NCBI GenBank assembly: GCA_963775295.1
Contig: CAVZIK010000002.1
Coordinates: forward strand, 1-17,967
Length of the DNA: 17,967 nt
Origin: JAMDEO01 sp963775295
Lineage (GTDB): Bacteria; Actinomycetota; Thermoleophilia; RBG-16-64-13
Direction: 5' to 3'
The notes beneath the pieces were generated by a model. That model was given only the letters and a program-made list of their open reading frames with translations, searched no databases and had not been told where the DNA came from. The translations under genes and the position numbers were made by a program. The number at the start of each line of letters is the position of its first letter. The stretch's first letter is position 1. Of the stretch, positions 1-9,011 are shown in pieces.

Positions 1-9
1 GGGGCAGAA

Positions 10-28
10 GAGGTGGAGGGAATCGAAC
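10..28 (-). other. Fragment resembling the 3' end of a tRNA-Ser or tmRNA gene (possible att remnant)
   Basis: Read on the minus strand, these 19 bases look like the T-loop (TTCGATT), the 3' side of the T-stem and the 3' acceptor strand typical of tmRNA or tRNA-Ser genes. The matching 5' side of the T-stem is not complementary, the CCA-side bases are absent, and no D-arm, anticodon arm or 5' acceptor strand is found in the following 190 bases. It is therefore not a working RNA gene. It could be a recombination-site remnant or chance. The resemblance is judged from memory of consensus sequences. The rest of 1-192 shows no supportable gene. Confidence 0.25.
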
Positions 29-192
29 AAGGAGCGTAGAGCTTCCCGGCCGAGCAGCATGTGCGGGCGAGCGAGAACATCGAAGGCAGCCGATGCTATT
101 CAGGGGGTGGCGCCCCCGAACGCCTACCGGTCCCCAGGGCGCAGAGCGGCCTTGCTGTACCGTGCGCAAGGACCGGTGCGAACAGGGTACCC

Positions 193-1547
193 ATGAGATA
201 CGCTTGGGATCCAACGTCGACACAGGTGAAGGTGACGCGCTTGAGGGGCCGCCTGGCAAACAACTATTGGTTCCTGCCCGCCGCAATGGTGACCGCCGCC
301 ATCGGGCTAGCCTTTCTCCTGCCCTGGGTCGATCATGCCATCGGAAGCAGCGGGACCCTGGTGCCCGACTGGATATACCAGGGAGGACCAGAAGGGGCCC
401 GCGTCCTTCTCTCGACCATTTCCGGATCGATGATCACGGTGGCCGCGCTGACGTTCTCGATAACCATCGTGGGACTCTCGATGGCATCGCAGCAGTTCGG
501 GCCTCGCTTGCTCAGAAACTTCATCAGAGACCGCGGATATCAACTCGTGCTGGGCACGTTTCTGGCCGCGTTCATCTATTGTCTTCTCGTCTTGCGCACG
601 GTGCGGAGCACCGGCTCCCCACAGTTCGTACCCTATATCTCGCTTGCGGTGGGCATCCTCCTCGCCGTCGCCGGCGTTGGCCTGCTCGTGTACTTCATCC
701 ACCACGCCGTCTTCTCCATAAGGGCCGAGTCCATCGTGGCCGTCAGCGGCCGCGAACTGCGTGTTGCCATCGACCATCTTTTCCCCCAGACGGAGAGCGA
801 CCGGTCAGAGCAGCGGCGGCCGGGCCGCAGCCTGCCGGAGGGCTTCCCTTCGGGAGCTCAGGAGATCGCGGCGGAAGGCAGTGGGTACATCCAGGCGATC
901 GACCAGGACCGGCTGCTGAAGCTGGCTCACGAGAACGGACTGGTACTCCGTCTCGAGCACCGCGTGGGGCATTTCTTGATCCAGGGAAGCAAGCTGCTGG
1001 ACGCCTGGCCGGACGGGACGCCGACCGAGGAACTCGTGAGGGAGTTGAATGAGTGCTTCGTCTTGGGGACGCAGAGATCTCTCACTCCGGACGTGGAGTC
1101 TGCGATCGACCAACTGGTGGAGATAGCCGTGCGCTCGCTTTCCCCGGGGATCAACGATCCAAACACGGCTATCGCGTGCATCGATCAACTCGCCGATGGT
1201 CTGGGAATGGTCGGGGGCCGGGGCATCCCTCCCGCGGTCCTGAGCTACGAAGGCGAGGTGAGGCTGGTCACCTATCCGTTGACCTACTCCGGCCCTGGTT
1301 GACGCGGCCTTCAGCCAAATACGACAATACGGGCAGGGAAAGCGTCCCGGTGATCCTCCGCCTGCTCGAGGCCATCGCCTCGCTCACCCCCGGTGAGCAG
1401 CACGAGTCGCATCGAGCAGCGCTGATGTACCAAGCGCAGATGCTCTGGCGAGCGAGCCAAGAGTCGGTGCCTGAGCCGAATGATCTGGGCACTATCCAAC
1501 TTCGGTATGAAGCGGTGGAACGGGCCCTGGCCACGCGGCGGGAATGA
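193..1547 (+). CDS. DUF2254 family predicted membrane protein (frame interrupted twice)
   Basis: The product is an integral membrane protein of unknown function. The start at 193 was chosen because the recognisable DUF2254 N-terminus begins there; the frame is open further upstream without similarity. Hydrophobic segments lie near residues 25-45, 75-97, 117-136 and 147-170. The DUF2254 core (LLSTISGSMITVAALTFSIT, then QFGPRLLRNFIRDRG) follows segment 2, and the soluble part carries the family-typical LSPGINDPNTAIACID. The first frame stops at 1302, but the family sequence continues in the next frame (LVDAAFSQIRQYG) and then in the third frame (RESVPVILRLLEAIASL) to the stop at 1547. Both breaks behave as one extra base, near 1293-1295 and 1334. 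The joined protein is about 450 residues, normal for the family. Sequence error is more likely than gene decay because similarity is intact on both sides. It ends two bases before the convergent antiporter's likely end. Confidence 0.85.
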
Positions 1548-1549
1548 AC

Positions 1550-2832
1550 TCAGCTCTCTTTGGGCGGCTCCGAAGTCGGGCCCGGCATGTTCACTCCTGA
1601 TGTGCGGCACCAGGTACTTCACCGTGCCACCCTGCACGAGGACCGAAAACACCACCACGATGTACGTGATCGTCACGACGAGATCGCGATTTTCGCCGGC
1701 TGGCAGCGATAGAGCGAGCGCGACAGGGATCGCCCCGCGAAGACCCGCCCAGGTCACCAGCGGTAGATGCGCGTCTCGCGTTCGAACCTCGGGGCTTCAG
1801 GGCTACCATCGGCACGCCCACCGAGACAAAACGGGCGAACAAGACGACAAGGATAGCCGCGACTCCGGCAGCCAGTCGCAGCCACGAGACGTCGGCGATG
1901 AACACGAGCACTTCGAACCCGATGATGATAAACAGCACGGCGTTCAGGATGATGTCCACCATCTCCCAGAACCGGTCGAGGTTCTCGACAGTGACCCGGG
2001 ACATGCCCCGGGCGCGTCCCTGGTTTCCGATGATTATGCCCGCCACCACCATCGCCAGCGGACCGGAGATGCCCAAGGCCGAGGCGATGGCGTACCCGCC
2101 GCCCACGAGGGCCAGAGTGATAATGATCTCCACCGGGAAGTCATCAATGGTCTTGAGGATCCTGTAGCCGAACCAGCCGACGGCCAGGCCGAATACGAAC
2201 CCCCCGATCGCCTCCCGTACGAAGAGCAAGAGAGCTTGCGGTACGAGCGAACCCGTGCGGGTGCCCGTAACAGTCATCAGGAGAACGACGAACACGACCA
2301 CGGCGAAGCCATCGTTGAACAGGGATTCCCCCGTTATCAGCGCCTCCAGCCTTCTGTCCGCCCGTGCCCGCCGCATGATCGGAACAACCGCGAGAGGATC
2401 GGTCGGTGAAATGAGCGCTCCGAACAACAGGCAATAGCCCAGAGAAAGGTCCAGGCCAAAAGCCTGCAGCACACCGAACATCGCAAAGCCGACGATCACG
2501 GTCGAGCCAAGGACGCCCACGGTCGCGAGGAGGAAGACCTGCCAGCGGACTTCGGCCAATCGGTCGAGGGATAGGCCTAATGCTCCGGCGAAAAGGAGAT
2601 AGCTGAGGAGGCCGTTGAGGAGCACACGGTTGAAGTCCAGTCCGTTCAAGAACTGCCGTACAAGAGAAATGCCAGAAAGGCCGGCGAAGTGCAGAGCGAT
2701 GAGGAGGAGCGAAGATGCCAAAGCCAGCAGCATGAGGCCGACCGTGGGGGCGAGCTTGAGGAACCGGCTGTTCAGGTAGCCGAAAAGTGCTGCCAGAGAG
2801 ATGAGTACTGCAAACGTGGTGAACGCGCTCAT
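1550..2832 (-). CDS. CPA1-type Na+/H+ (monovalent cation/proton) antiporter, frame interrupted
   Basis: This is a polytopic inner-membrane exchanger that swaps Na+ or K+ for protons, serving pH and salt homeostasis. Family hallmarks are visible: SPTDPLAVV at about residues 142-150, ESLFNDGFAVVVF at about 169-181, and near the C-terminus WAGLRGAIPVALALSLP. That last motif lies in a different frame from the first 320 or so residues. The switch is explained by one extra base in the four-G run at 1791-1794. After the last membrane segment (VVVFSVLVQGGTVKYLVP) the frame stays open to 1311, deep inside the convergent DUF2254 gene. A second one-base shift near 1600 would give a stop at 1550, which I think is the natural end (about 426 residues), but this is inference. 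The start ATG at 2832 directly precedes a hydrophobic segment; its ribosome-binding site is weak. No cytoplasmic regulatory domain is seen. Confidence 0.85.
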
Positions 2833-2866
2833 GGTTGCTCACGATGATCGCGGTGGGTCGTGAGAT

Positions 2867-2887
2867 CGACCGAATCTTAGCCGGTCG
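2867..2887. promoter_or_regulatory. Perfect 6-bp inverted repeat upstream of the antiporter
   Basis: CGACCG and CGGTCG are separated by nine bases in the 94-base gap between the DUF3786 stop and the antiporter start. No T-run follows on either strand, so it is not a standard intrinsic terminator. It could be a small operator, a weak RNA hairpin or chance. No convincing promoter boxes were found beside it. Confidence 0.2.
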
Positions 2888-2926
2888 TCCGCACAAACGA
2901 AAGCTCAGCCCGTGCCATGCGTGGCC

Positions 2927-3555
2927 CTAAGAACCATCCCTCTCTGTGGGGAGAAGCGGTAGGCGGAGCATGGCCAGAGTGCACATCATGGCTGTCGACC
3001 AGAGGACGTCCAGGGGCAACTGGTGCTCGCACACCTCGTCGAACAACAGGTAGCTCCGCGCCGGGAATTCGTCGTCCTCGAGCCACAGGATCAGCGTCAT
3101 CGGAACGCGCGGGAAAGGCAGCAACTCCACGGCCGCATCGCCGTGATCCTGAGGCCGTCCTCCGAGTCGGGCGGCCAGGGCCAGAAAGTCTTCGGCACTC
3201 TTCGAGAACCGAGCGGCAATGGCGTCGAGGGGCAGGCGATGGGACCCTTGAAAGTAGATCTGGCTCGATCTCAGCTCGGTGGGGTTGAGCAACCGGCCGG
3301 TGGGCGGGACGTTCTGGGCTCCGAGCAGGTAATGCAGGATCGAAAGACGGGAGAAATACGCGGTTTTGGTCAACATGAACTCGGATTCCTGGGACCCGGC
3401 TTTCATCGCACGGGTCGGCACGTGCACCGAGACTTGATGTCCGAGCACCGGGACCAGGAAGGTGTGGTCGTCGGAACAGACTACCGCGGCCCGGTCGCAC
3501 ACGTCCGCGGCGTCACGATCGCCAGTTGTTCCCAAGCTCGTTCTTCTCCCAGCAC
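2927..3555 (-). CDS. DUF3786 domain protein (one-base break near the N-terminus)
   Basis: The function is unknown; the family is common in anaerobes. Recognition rests on the family pattern: an N-terminal AWEQLA segment, then FLVPVLGHQV, a central ILHYLLGAQNVPPTG, LAARLGGRPQDHGDAAVELL, and the typical FPRVPMTLILWLEDDEFPAR followed by a short Leu-rich end. The main frame could start only at a TTG (3535). The N-terminal family segment (VLGEERAWEQLA) is in another frame starting at GTG 3555. That GTG has a good GGGGAG ribosome-binding site eight bases before it. The frames join exactly in family register if one base is missing near 3515-3517, giving about 209 residues. The gene follows the metallo-beta-lactamase-fold gene by 72 bases on the same strand, so the two probably share a transcript. 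Confidence 0.8.
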
Positions 3556-3627
3556 CTTTGCGGCTCCCCGCCTGGACTTGCTCGATCTGTCAGTTGTTCC
3601 GGGGGATCATGACACAGGTCGACCGCC

Positions 3628-4557
3628 CTAGAACCGGTAGGTCGTGCACGAGCTGTTGAGGATGAACGCTTTCGGGAACGCTTGGGCGAAGTCGTTGATG
3701 GCCGTCCAGCCCGTGCAATGCATCGGGATGATGCAGTCCGGACCAATCGCCTGCATCTCCGCGATCGACTTGCCGATCGTCGGCTCGAATATCTTGTTGT
3801 TGAGGTGAAAGCCACCCATGACCGCGTGGACCTTGTCGGCAGCGAACAGCTTCTGGCAGTATTTCACCGTGTTGATGATCCCGGCGTGGCAGCAGCCGCC
3901 GACCACGACCAGACCCTTGCCCTTGACCTTCACCGCGAGCGCTTGGTCATCCAGGAATGGGTCGGTCACCCACTGACCATCGCTCTTGATCTCGGAGAAA
4001 GGGAAGCCGGTCTCGAAGTCGGTGACCCGTTCCACGGTGTTCGTCGAAAGCACGAGGCCCGAAGCCAGGGGGTACGGCTTCTCGGTCACGACCAGATCCG
4101 CCTGTCTCTCCAGAGCGGCCCTATCCAGAACGGGCATGCCCACGATGCGCCCCGCGGGCTTGTCGTTCAATCTGCGGTCGACAAAGACGTTGGGGTGCAT
4201 CACGACGGGAACGCGCCTTCCGATCTTCTCCAGAACGCCCTCCAAACCCCCGATGTGGTCGATGTGACCATGGCTGATCACCACGGTCTCGATCATGGAG
4301 GCGTCGACCTGCATGTAGTCCATGTTGTAGGTGATGCATCCCGGGGTGTGCCCCGTATCGAAGAGAATGTGGTGTTCGCGCCCGTCGCCCCGTACCCGGA
4401 GAAGGCAGGCCATGCCGTGCTCCGCGAGCGGGGTCCTGGGGTGACGCATGGGCGCTCTTTCGGCGACTGGCGTGCTTGCCAGCAGGACGTCAGTGTAGTT
4501 GTCGACGAGGACGAGGACTTCCAGGCTGTCGGCTTCTCTGAGTTGCAGATCGTTCAT
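3628..4557 (-). CDS. Metallo-beta-lactamase-fold hydrolase, COG1237-like
   Basis: This is a probable soluble metal-dependent hydrolase or transferase of the group that includes the methanopterin-pathway beta-ribofuranosylaminobenzene 5'-phosphate synthase-like proteins. The substrate is not deducible. From ATG 4557 the protein has 309 residues. FDTG (66-69) is followed by the metal-binding HGHIDH (96-101), then VVGGCCHAGI with His223, GGFHL with His251, and IPMHCTG with His280, the expected order for this subgroup. A TTG two codons upstream is possible, but the ATG with a GGGG stretch before it is preferred. There is no signal peptide, so it is cytoplasmic. Its neighbour downstream is DUF3786. 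The 134 bases upstream separate it from the transporter operon. Bacteria with this gene do not necessarily make methanopterin, so a pathway assignment would be over-reach. Confidence 0.85.
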   Translation of the reverse strand: MNDLQLREADSLEVLVLVDNYTDVLLASTPVAERAPMRHPRTPLAEHGMACLLRVRGDGREHHILFDTGHTPGCITYNMDYMQVDASMIETVVISHGHIDHIGGLEGVLEKIGRRVPVVMHPNVFVDRRLNDKPAGRIVGMPVLDRAALERQADLVVTEKPYPLASGLVLSTNTVERVTDFETGFPFSEIKSDGQWVTDPFLDDQALAVKVKGKGLVVVGGCCHAGIINTVKYCQKLFAADKVHAVMGGFHLNNKIFEPTIGKSIAEMQAIGPDCIIPMHCTGWTAINDFAQAFPKAFILNSSCTTYRF

Positions 4558-4691
4558 GGACAAACCCCAAGCACCATCAAGATGCGGCCGCTATCTCTCA
4601 ACAAGACTCAAGATACTACCCTCGCTGCACTTTGAACCACGCGGTAGCCACCGAAGGACGCGGCCCTCGAACGCAGGTCCAGTCCCGGCGG

Positions 4692-6002
4692 CTACTCCTT
4701 GAGCGGGTCGGCTGGAGCCCGTTCGGACGCCTTGCCGGCCCGCGCGTAGAGGGGAGCCGCCAGGAAGTAGATCACGCCCCCGATCGTGTAGGCGGCGGCT
4801 TTCGAGACCGCCTGAGCCGCGTACCCAAGGCCCGTCTGGCCGGCCACGGCTCCTACGTCGGAGAAGAGGGAATCGAGCGAGAGCACGGTGGCCCGTTGGG
4901 CCGACGGTATGTACGTGTTGATGTACGCCTGCCGGATGGGACCGAGCAGCCCATTGAGGAGCCCGAAGGCCACCAGGAGGATGATGGCGACCACGAATCC
5001 GGGGAGACTTCCGCGCCCTGTCACCAGACCGACGGTGCCGAGGGCGGCAGCCGATGCCCCCATTCCCAATGCCGTCAGGGCGAGCACCCGGGCCGGGCGT
5101 TCTCCCCAACGGCTTCGGGACACCCGCCCGACGAGCGCGTTGCCGGCCACGCCGGAAAGGGCGAAGAGCGCCGTGACGACACCGGCCACCCACACCAGCC
5201 CTCCGCGCCCGAGCAACTCCAACACATATGGCTGCGAAGCGTAGAACAGGTACCAAACAAGGAGGCCGCTGACGAGAGAGGTGAAGAGGAGCGGCCGGAC
5301 CACCGGATGACGCCAGCCATAGTCGACGCCGGTGGCGAAGATCCTGCGGCTTTCCCGGCCGATCTGAGACATGCGCAACGGCCTCGGTTGGAAGCCGATG
5401 TCACGCATCGAAGCGAACGTCACCGCGAAAACCCCGACCAACAGCCCGGCGCGGACGTAGTAGGGGATGGTCAGGCTCGACTGCCCGAGCAGTCCGCCGC
5501 CCAGGGTGCCGGCAAGCATCGCGATGCCCATGAAGATGCCGCTTCGTGCGAACACCCGGTCTTTGTTGCCCGCGTAGCCGTTGGCGTCGAGGGCGTCCAC
5601 CATCCACGCGTCCACCGCGCCGGTCTGACAGGTGAACCCGAAGCCGAGAAGGATGGAGAACAGGATGAAACCGGTCAGGCCCCAGTGGAAGACGGAGGAG
5701 CCCACGTAGCCGAGGGTGGCCACGATCAGGGCCGCGATGCCGATGAGGAAGGAGGCGCGCCGGCCAATGGTGTCGGCGATAACTCCGGTGGGCACTTCGA
5801 AGACGATCTGCCCGGCGCTGAAGGTGGCATTGACCGTGAACACCCAGAAGATGTCCAGGCCGGAGTCGAGCAGGAACAGAGTGTTGACCCCCCAGATGAT
5901 CGAGGCAGCGAGCGTGAAGAGCGAGTTGAGCGTGTAGTAGGTACGCGCGACCCGTGTGGCGCTGGGGTTCTTGACCTCGGGTGGGCGTGCGGCGCGGGCC
6001 AT
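4692..6002 (-). CDS. MFS transporter coupled to the ABC importer operon
   Basis: This is a 436-residue major facilitator superfamily permease with about twelve hydrophobic segments. The loop-2 signature GVIADTIGRRASF is at residues 73-85, where MFS motif A belongs, after the first two segments. Its substrate cannot be read from sequence; overall it resembles drug/metabolite efflux-type MFS proteins. Its ATG (6002-6000) follows the permease-B stop codon without a spacer (TAGATG), so translation is almost certainly coupled to the ABC transporter. This suggests export or exchange of something related to the imported ligand. Downstream, an imperfect inverted repeat (4644-4652 with 4687-4695) overlaps the stop codon but has no T-run. 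The frame is intact. Confidence 0.9.
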   Translation of the reverse strand: MARAARPPEVKNPSATRVARTYYTLNSLFTLAASIIWGVNTLFLLDSGLDIFWVFTVNATFSAGQIVFEVPTGVIADTIGRRASFLIGIAALIVATLGYVGSSVFHWGLTGFILFSILLGFGFTCQTGAVDAWMVDALDANGYAGNKDRVFARSGIFMGIAMLAGTLGGGLLGQSSLTIPYYVRAGLLVGVFAVTFASMRDIGFQPRPLRMSQIGRESRRIFATGVDYGWRHPVVRPLLFTSLVSGLLVWYLFYASQPYVLELLGRGGLVWVAGVVTALFALSGVAGNALVGRVSRSRWGERPARVLALTALGMGASAAALGTVGLVTGRGSLPGFVVAIILLVAFGLLNGLLGPIRQAYINTYIPSAQRATVLSLDSLFSDVGAVAGQTGLGYAAQAVSKAAAYTIGGVIYFLAAPLYARAGKASERAPADPLKE

Positions 6003-6950
6003 CTACCGGCCGTACCGGATCCGGGGGTTCAGAAGCGCGTACACGACGTCTGCCAGAAGATTGGCGAGCGCGTAGATGGTCACGATGATCATGGTGGTGG
6101 CCTGTATCAGTGGGATGTCGCGGCGCTGGACGGCGAACAGCACCAGTCTTCCCAGCCCGGGGTAGCCAAAAACCGACTCGGTGACGATGAGTCCTCCGAT
6201 GAGCCAGCCGACGCCCGCGGCGACGACGGTGACGGTGGGTAGGAGCGAGTTGCGGAGCACGTGACGCAGAGCCACAGTGAGGGTGGACAGCCCCTTCATC
6301 CTGGCGGTGCGGACGTAGTCGGACTGGAGCACCTCGACGGTGCCCGCCCGGGTCATTCGCAACACATACGCGAGGCTGGTCAGCGACACCGTCATCGCCG
6401 GCAGGACAAGGCTGGGGAGCGCGGCGAAGAAGCCGGTTCCCGGGGGTATGGCGGAGGAGGCGGGCAGCCACCCCAGCCAGCGGGAGAAGACCGCGATGAC
6501 CACGACCGCGGTGACGAATTCGGGTAGGCCTATGAACGCGAGAGATCCGGCCGACAGCAGATGGTCGGTGGCGGAGCCCCGCCGCCACGCGGCCACCACC
6601 CCGAGCAGGATACCCAGTGGCACGTACATGACAAATGCGACAAAGGCGAGCATCGCGGAGTTGCCCAGCCGCTCCAGGGTGACCGTCCGGACGTTCTCGC
6701 CGGTACTGATCGACGTGCCCCAGTCGCCGCGCGCCAAGTCGCTCAGCCAGGCGCCGTACTGCGTGATCAGCGGCTTGTCCAGGCCGAGCTCCTTCCGGAG
6801 GTTGTCCTTGGCCTGCTGGGAGGCCTCCCTTCCGAGAACCATGGTCGCCACGTCGCCGGGAAGTATGTGGGTCGCGCCGAAGACAAGCACACTCGAAAGC
6901 AGCACGGTCAACACGACCAGGGCGAGGCGCCTCAAGAGGAAGAGCGTCAT
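6003..6950 (-). CDS. Peptide/nickel-type ABC transporter permease (DppB/OppB-like)
   Basis: This inner-membrane subunit forms half of the translocation channel of a binding-protein-dependent importer. ATG 6950 was chosen over the upstream GTG because MTLFLLRRLALVVLTVLLSS is the canonical DppB-type start, and its ATG overlaps the corrected ATPase stop by four bases (ATGA). The 315-residue product shows the family's early periplasmic loop (LPGD, then GLDKPLITQYGAWLSDLARG and DWGTS). It has about six membrane segments and the ATPase-contacting loop YVRTARMKGLSTLTVALRHV near the expected place, ending with the typical LLADVVYALLNPRIRYGR. The frame is intact. The ligand could be di/oligopeptides, nickel or another small solute. 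Confidence 0.92.
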   Translation of the reverse strand: MTLFLLRRLALVVLTVLLSSVLVFGATHILPGDVATMVLGREASQQAKDNLRKELGLDKPLITQYGAWLSDLARGDWGTSISTGENVRTVTLERLGNSAMLAFVAFVMYVPLGILLGVVAAWRRGSATDHLLSAGSLAFIGLPEFVTAVVVIAVFSRWLGWLPASSAIPPGTGFFAALPSLVLPAMTVSLTSLAYVLRMTRAGTVEVLQSDYVRTARMKGLSTLTVALRHVLRNSLLPTVTVVAAGVGWLIGGLIVTESVFGYPGLGRLVLFAVQRRDIPLIQATTMIIVTIYALANLLADVVYALLNPRIRYGR

Positions 6951-9011
6951 CGTCGGGCCGGATCGCTGTAGGGAATATGGCAGCGGATGGCATGGGAACC
7001 GTCCGCTCCCCCGGTCTGCCACGCCGGGTCCTCGTCTCGGCAGACATCACCCAGATGACGAGGGCAGCGCTCCTGGAACGGGCAGCCTTTCCCGCTTTGT
7101 TCGCCGCCCGGCCTGTCACCCGTCCCGCAAGGGCGCTCGGACCCGACCGATCCGCGTTCCGGGCTCGAGCACCGCGGAAAGAAGGGCCTCCGTATAGGGG
7201 TGATACGGCGGAGACAGCACCTGTGCCGCCGTCCCCTGCTCGACGAGCCTGCCGCGGTACATCACCCCGATCACGTGGGACAGGTGTTGCACGGCCGCGA
7301 GGTCGTGGGAGATGAAGAGATATGCGGTACCCGCCTCGGTCTGGAGATCGAGCAGGAGGTTGAGAAGGGCTCCCTGCACCGATACATCCAGGGAAGACAC
7401 CGGCTCATCGCAGATCACCAAGCCGGGACCGGCGGCGAAAGCGCGGGCGATGGCGACCCTCTGCTTCTCGCCGCCGCTGAGTTCGCCGGGATAGCGATCC
7501 AGATAGGAGACGGGAAGACTGACCGCCTCGAGCAGATGGCCGGCTTGTTCTCGAGCCTCGCGGCGGCGGAGGCCGCCAAGGAGCATCAGGGGGCGGACGA
7601 GCTCCTGCCTGACCGTGTGCCGGGGGTTCAGGGACTGCTCGGGGCTTTGGAAGACCATCTGCAGATCGCGCAATAGGTCCCGGCCCCGCTTGCCGACCGT
7701 GGGACGCAGCATCTCCTCGCCGAGGAACATCTCCCCCGAGTCCGGCGCTGTCAGCCCCGCCACCATACGGGCCAAGGTGGTCTTGCCGCTGCCGCTTTCG
7801 CCCACCAGGCCGTACGTGCGCCCTCTGTCACACGCGAGACTCACGCCGTCGACTGCCCGCAATGAGCGCCGACGGACGCGGAAATCCTTCACGGCCTGCC
7901 GGACAGTCAGGAGCGGGGTGCCATCGGCCGAGAGGAGCGTCCGGCCCGCCCTGCCGTCAAGGACCTTCCTCAGAGCGGCGGTCGCCGTCGACGCGCCCCC
8001 TTCGGTCCGTATCGCCTCTCGCTGCCCCTGTTCATCGGTGAGCAGCGCCCAGCGCAGGCAGGCGGTCAGCCGTCCCTGCACCGCCTCCACCAGCGGCGGG
8101 CGAGAGACGGTGCAGCTCTCCAGGGCGAGCGGGCACCGCGGAGCGAAGATGCAACCGGGGGGGAGATCACCAAGCGGAGGCAGCCCTCCGGGCAACGTGG
8201 CCAGCCTGCCTTCCGCCGGCGTGCCGCCAAGCCGGGGCAGGCAGTGGAGCAGATTGGCCGTGTACGGATGAAGAGGCTGCGCGAAGACCTCCTCCACCCC
8301 GCCCTGCTCCAACACCTCGCCGGCATACATCACCGCCACCCGGTCGCAGAACCGCGAGACGACTCCCAGGTTGTGCGTGATGTACAGGATGGCATGGTGG
8401 AACTCGCCCTGGAGGTCTTCGAGCAGATCGAGGATGAGCGCCTGGGTGGTCACGTCCAGCGCGGTGGTGGGTTCGTCGAGGACCAGGAACTCCGGCCGAG
8501 GAAGCAGGGCCATGGCGATGGCGCACCGCTGCAGCATCCCGCCCGACAGCTCGTGGGCGTAACGCTCCATCACCATCCGCGGGTCGGGCAGGTCCACCCG
8601 CTGCAGCATCTCCAGCGACGCGCCATGAGCCGCGGCTCGTCCAAGCCCGAGATGCCGTCGGCCCATCTCGTCAAGTTGCCGTCCCATCGTGAGCGTGGGG
8701 TTGAAGGCGCTTTGGGGATCCTGGCTCACCAGCCCGATAGAGGAGCCCCACAGTGCTCGGAGTTCTTTCCGCGGAAGCGAGAGAAGGTCGATATCGCGGA
8801 GCCGCGAGGTTCCTCCCTGCACGGTTCCGCTCTCGGGGAGATAGCCTACGGCCCCCAGTCCGAACGTGGTCTTGCCCGAACCGGACTCGCCCACCAACCC
8901 CAGGGCCTCGCCGCTCTCGACGTGCAGGCTGAGACCGCGGACGGCCGGGAGGAGGCCCTCCTCCGTGCGATAAGACACCGATAGCCGATCGGTGGCCAGC
9001 ACGAGGCTCAT
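6947..9011 (-). CDS. Fused double ATPase of a peptide/nickel-type ABC importer (DppD-DppF fusion), one frame break near the end
   Basis: This cytoplasmic protein supplies both nucleotide-binding domains in one chain. Domain 1 has Walker A GESGSGKTT (41-49), signature LSGGM (155-159), Walker B FLVLDE (175-180) and H-loop His213. Domain 2 has Walker A at 404-412, LSGGE (511-515) and LVICDE. After domain 1 sits an oligo_HPY-type tail with Cys287, 293, 300 and 318, the spacing associated with an iron-sulfur cluster in some DppD/OppD proteins. The frame stops at 7116. The equivalent second tail (GCPFQERCPRHLGDVCRDED, then another Cys) continues in the next frame to a stop at 6947, explained by one extra base in the G run at 7119-7121. 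The full length is then 687 residues. The start overlaps the permease-C stop (ATGA), and the corrected end overlaps permease B. Confidence 0.92.

Noticed and set aside
3523..3600. Direct repeat of CAGTTGTTCC (3523-3532 and 3591-3600) around the DUF3786 start
   Set aside because: It has only two copies of ten bases, one inside the coding sequence, with no symmetry or third copy; it is likely chance.
4644..4695. Inverted repeat (GTAGCCACC with GGCGGCTAC) at the end of the MFS gene as a terminator
   Set aside because: One arm overlaps the stop codon, the 34-base loop is long, and no T-run follows on the minus strand.
4632..6242. 536-residue plus-strand open frame
   Set aside because: It runs antisense to the MFS and permease-B genes, is rich in charged Glu/Gly/His/Asp residues and has no recognisable domain. 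It is the expected mirror frame of G+C-rich membrane-protein genes.
5401..7119. 572-residue minus-strand open frame over permease B and MFS
   Set aside because: It lies on the same strand but out of frame with both genes, with an Arg/His/Pro-rich composition typical of a shifted frame. Only the corrected ATPase tail near 6947-7118 is meaningful, and that is in yet another frame.
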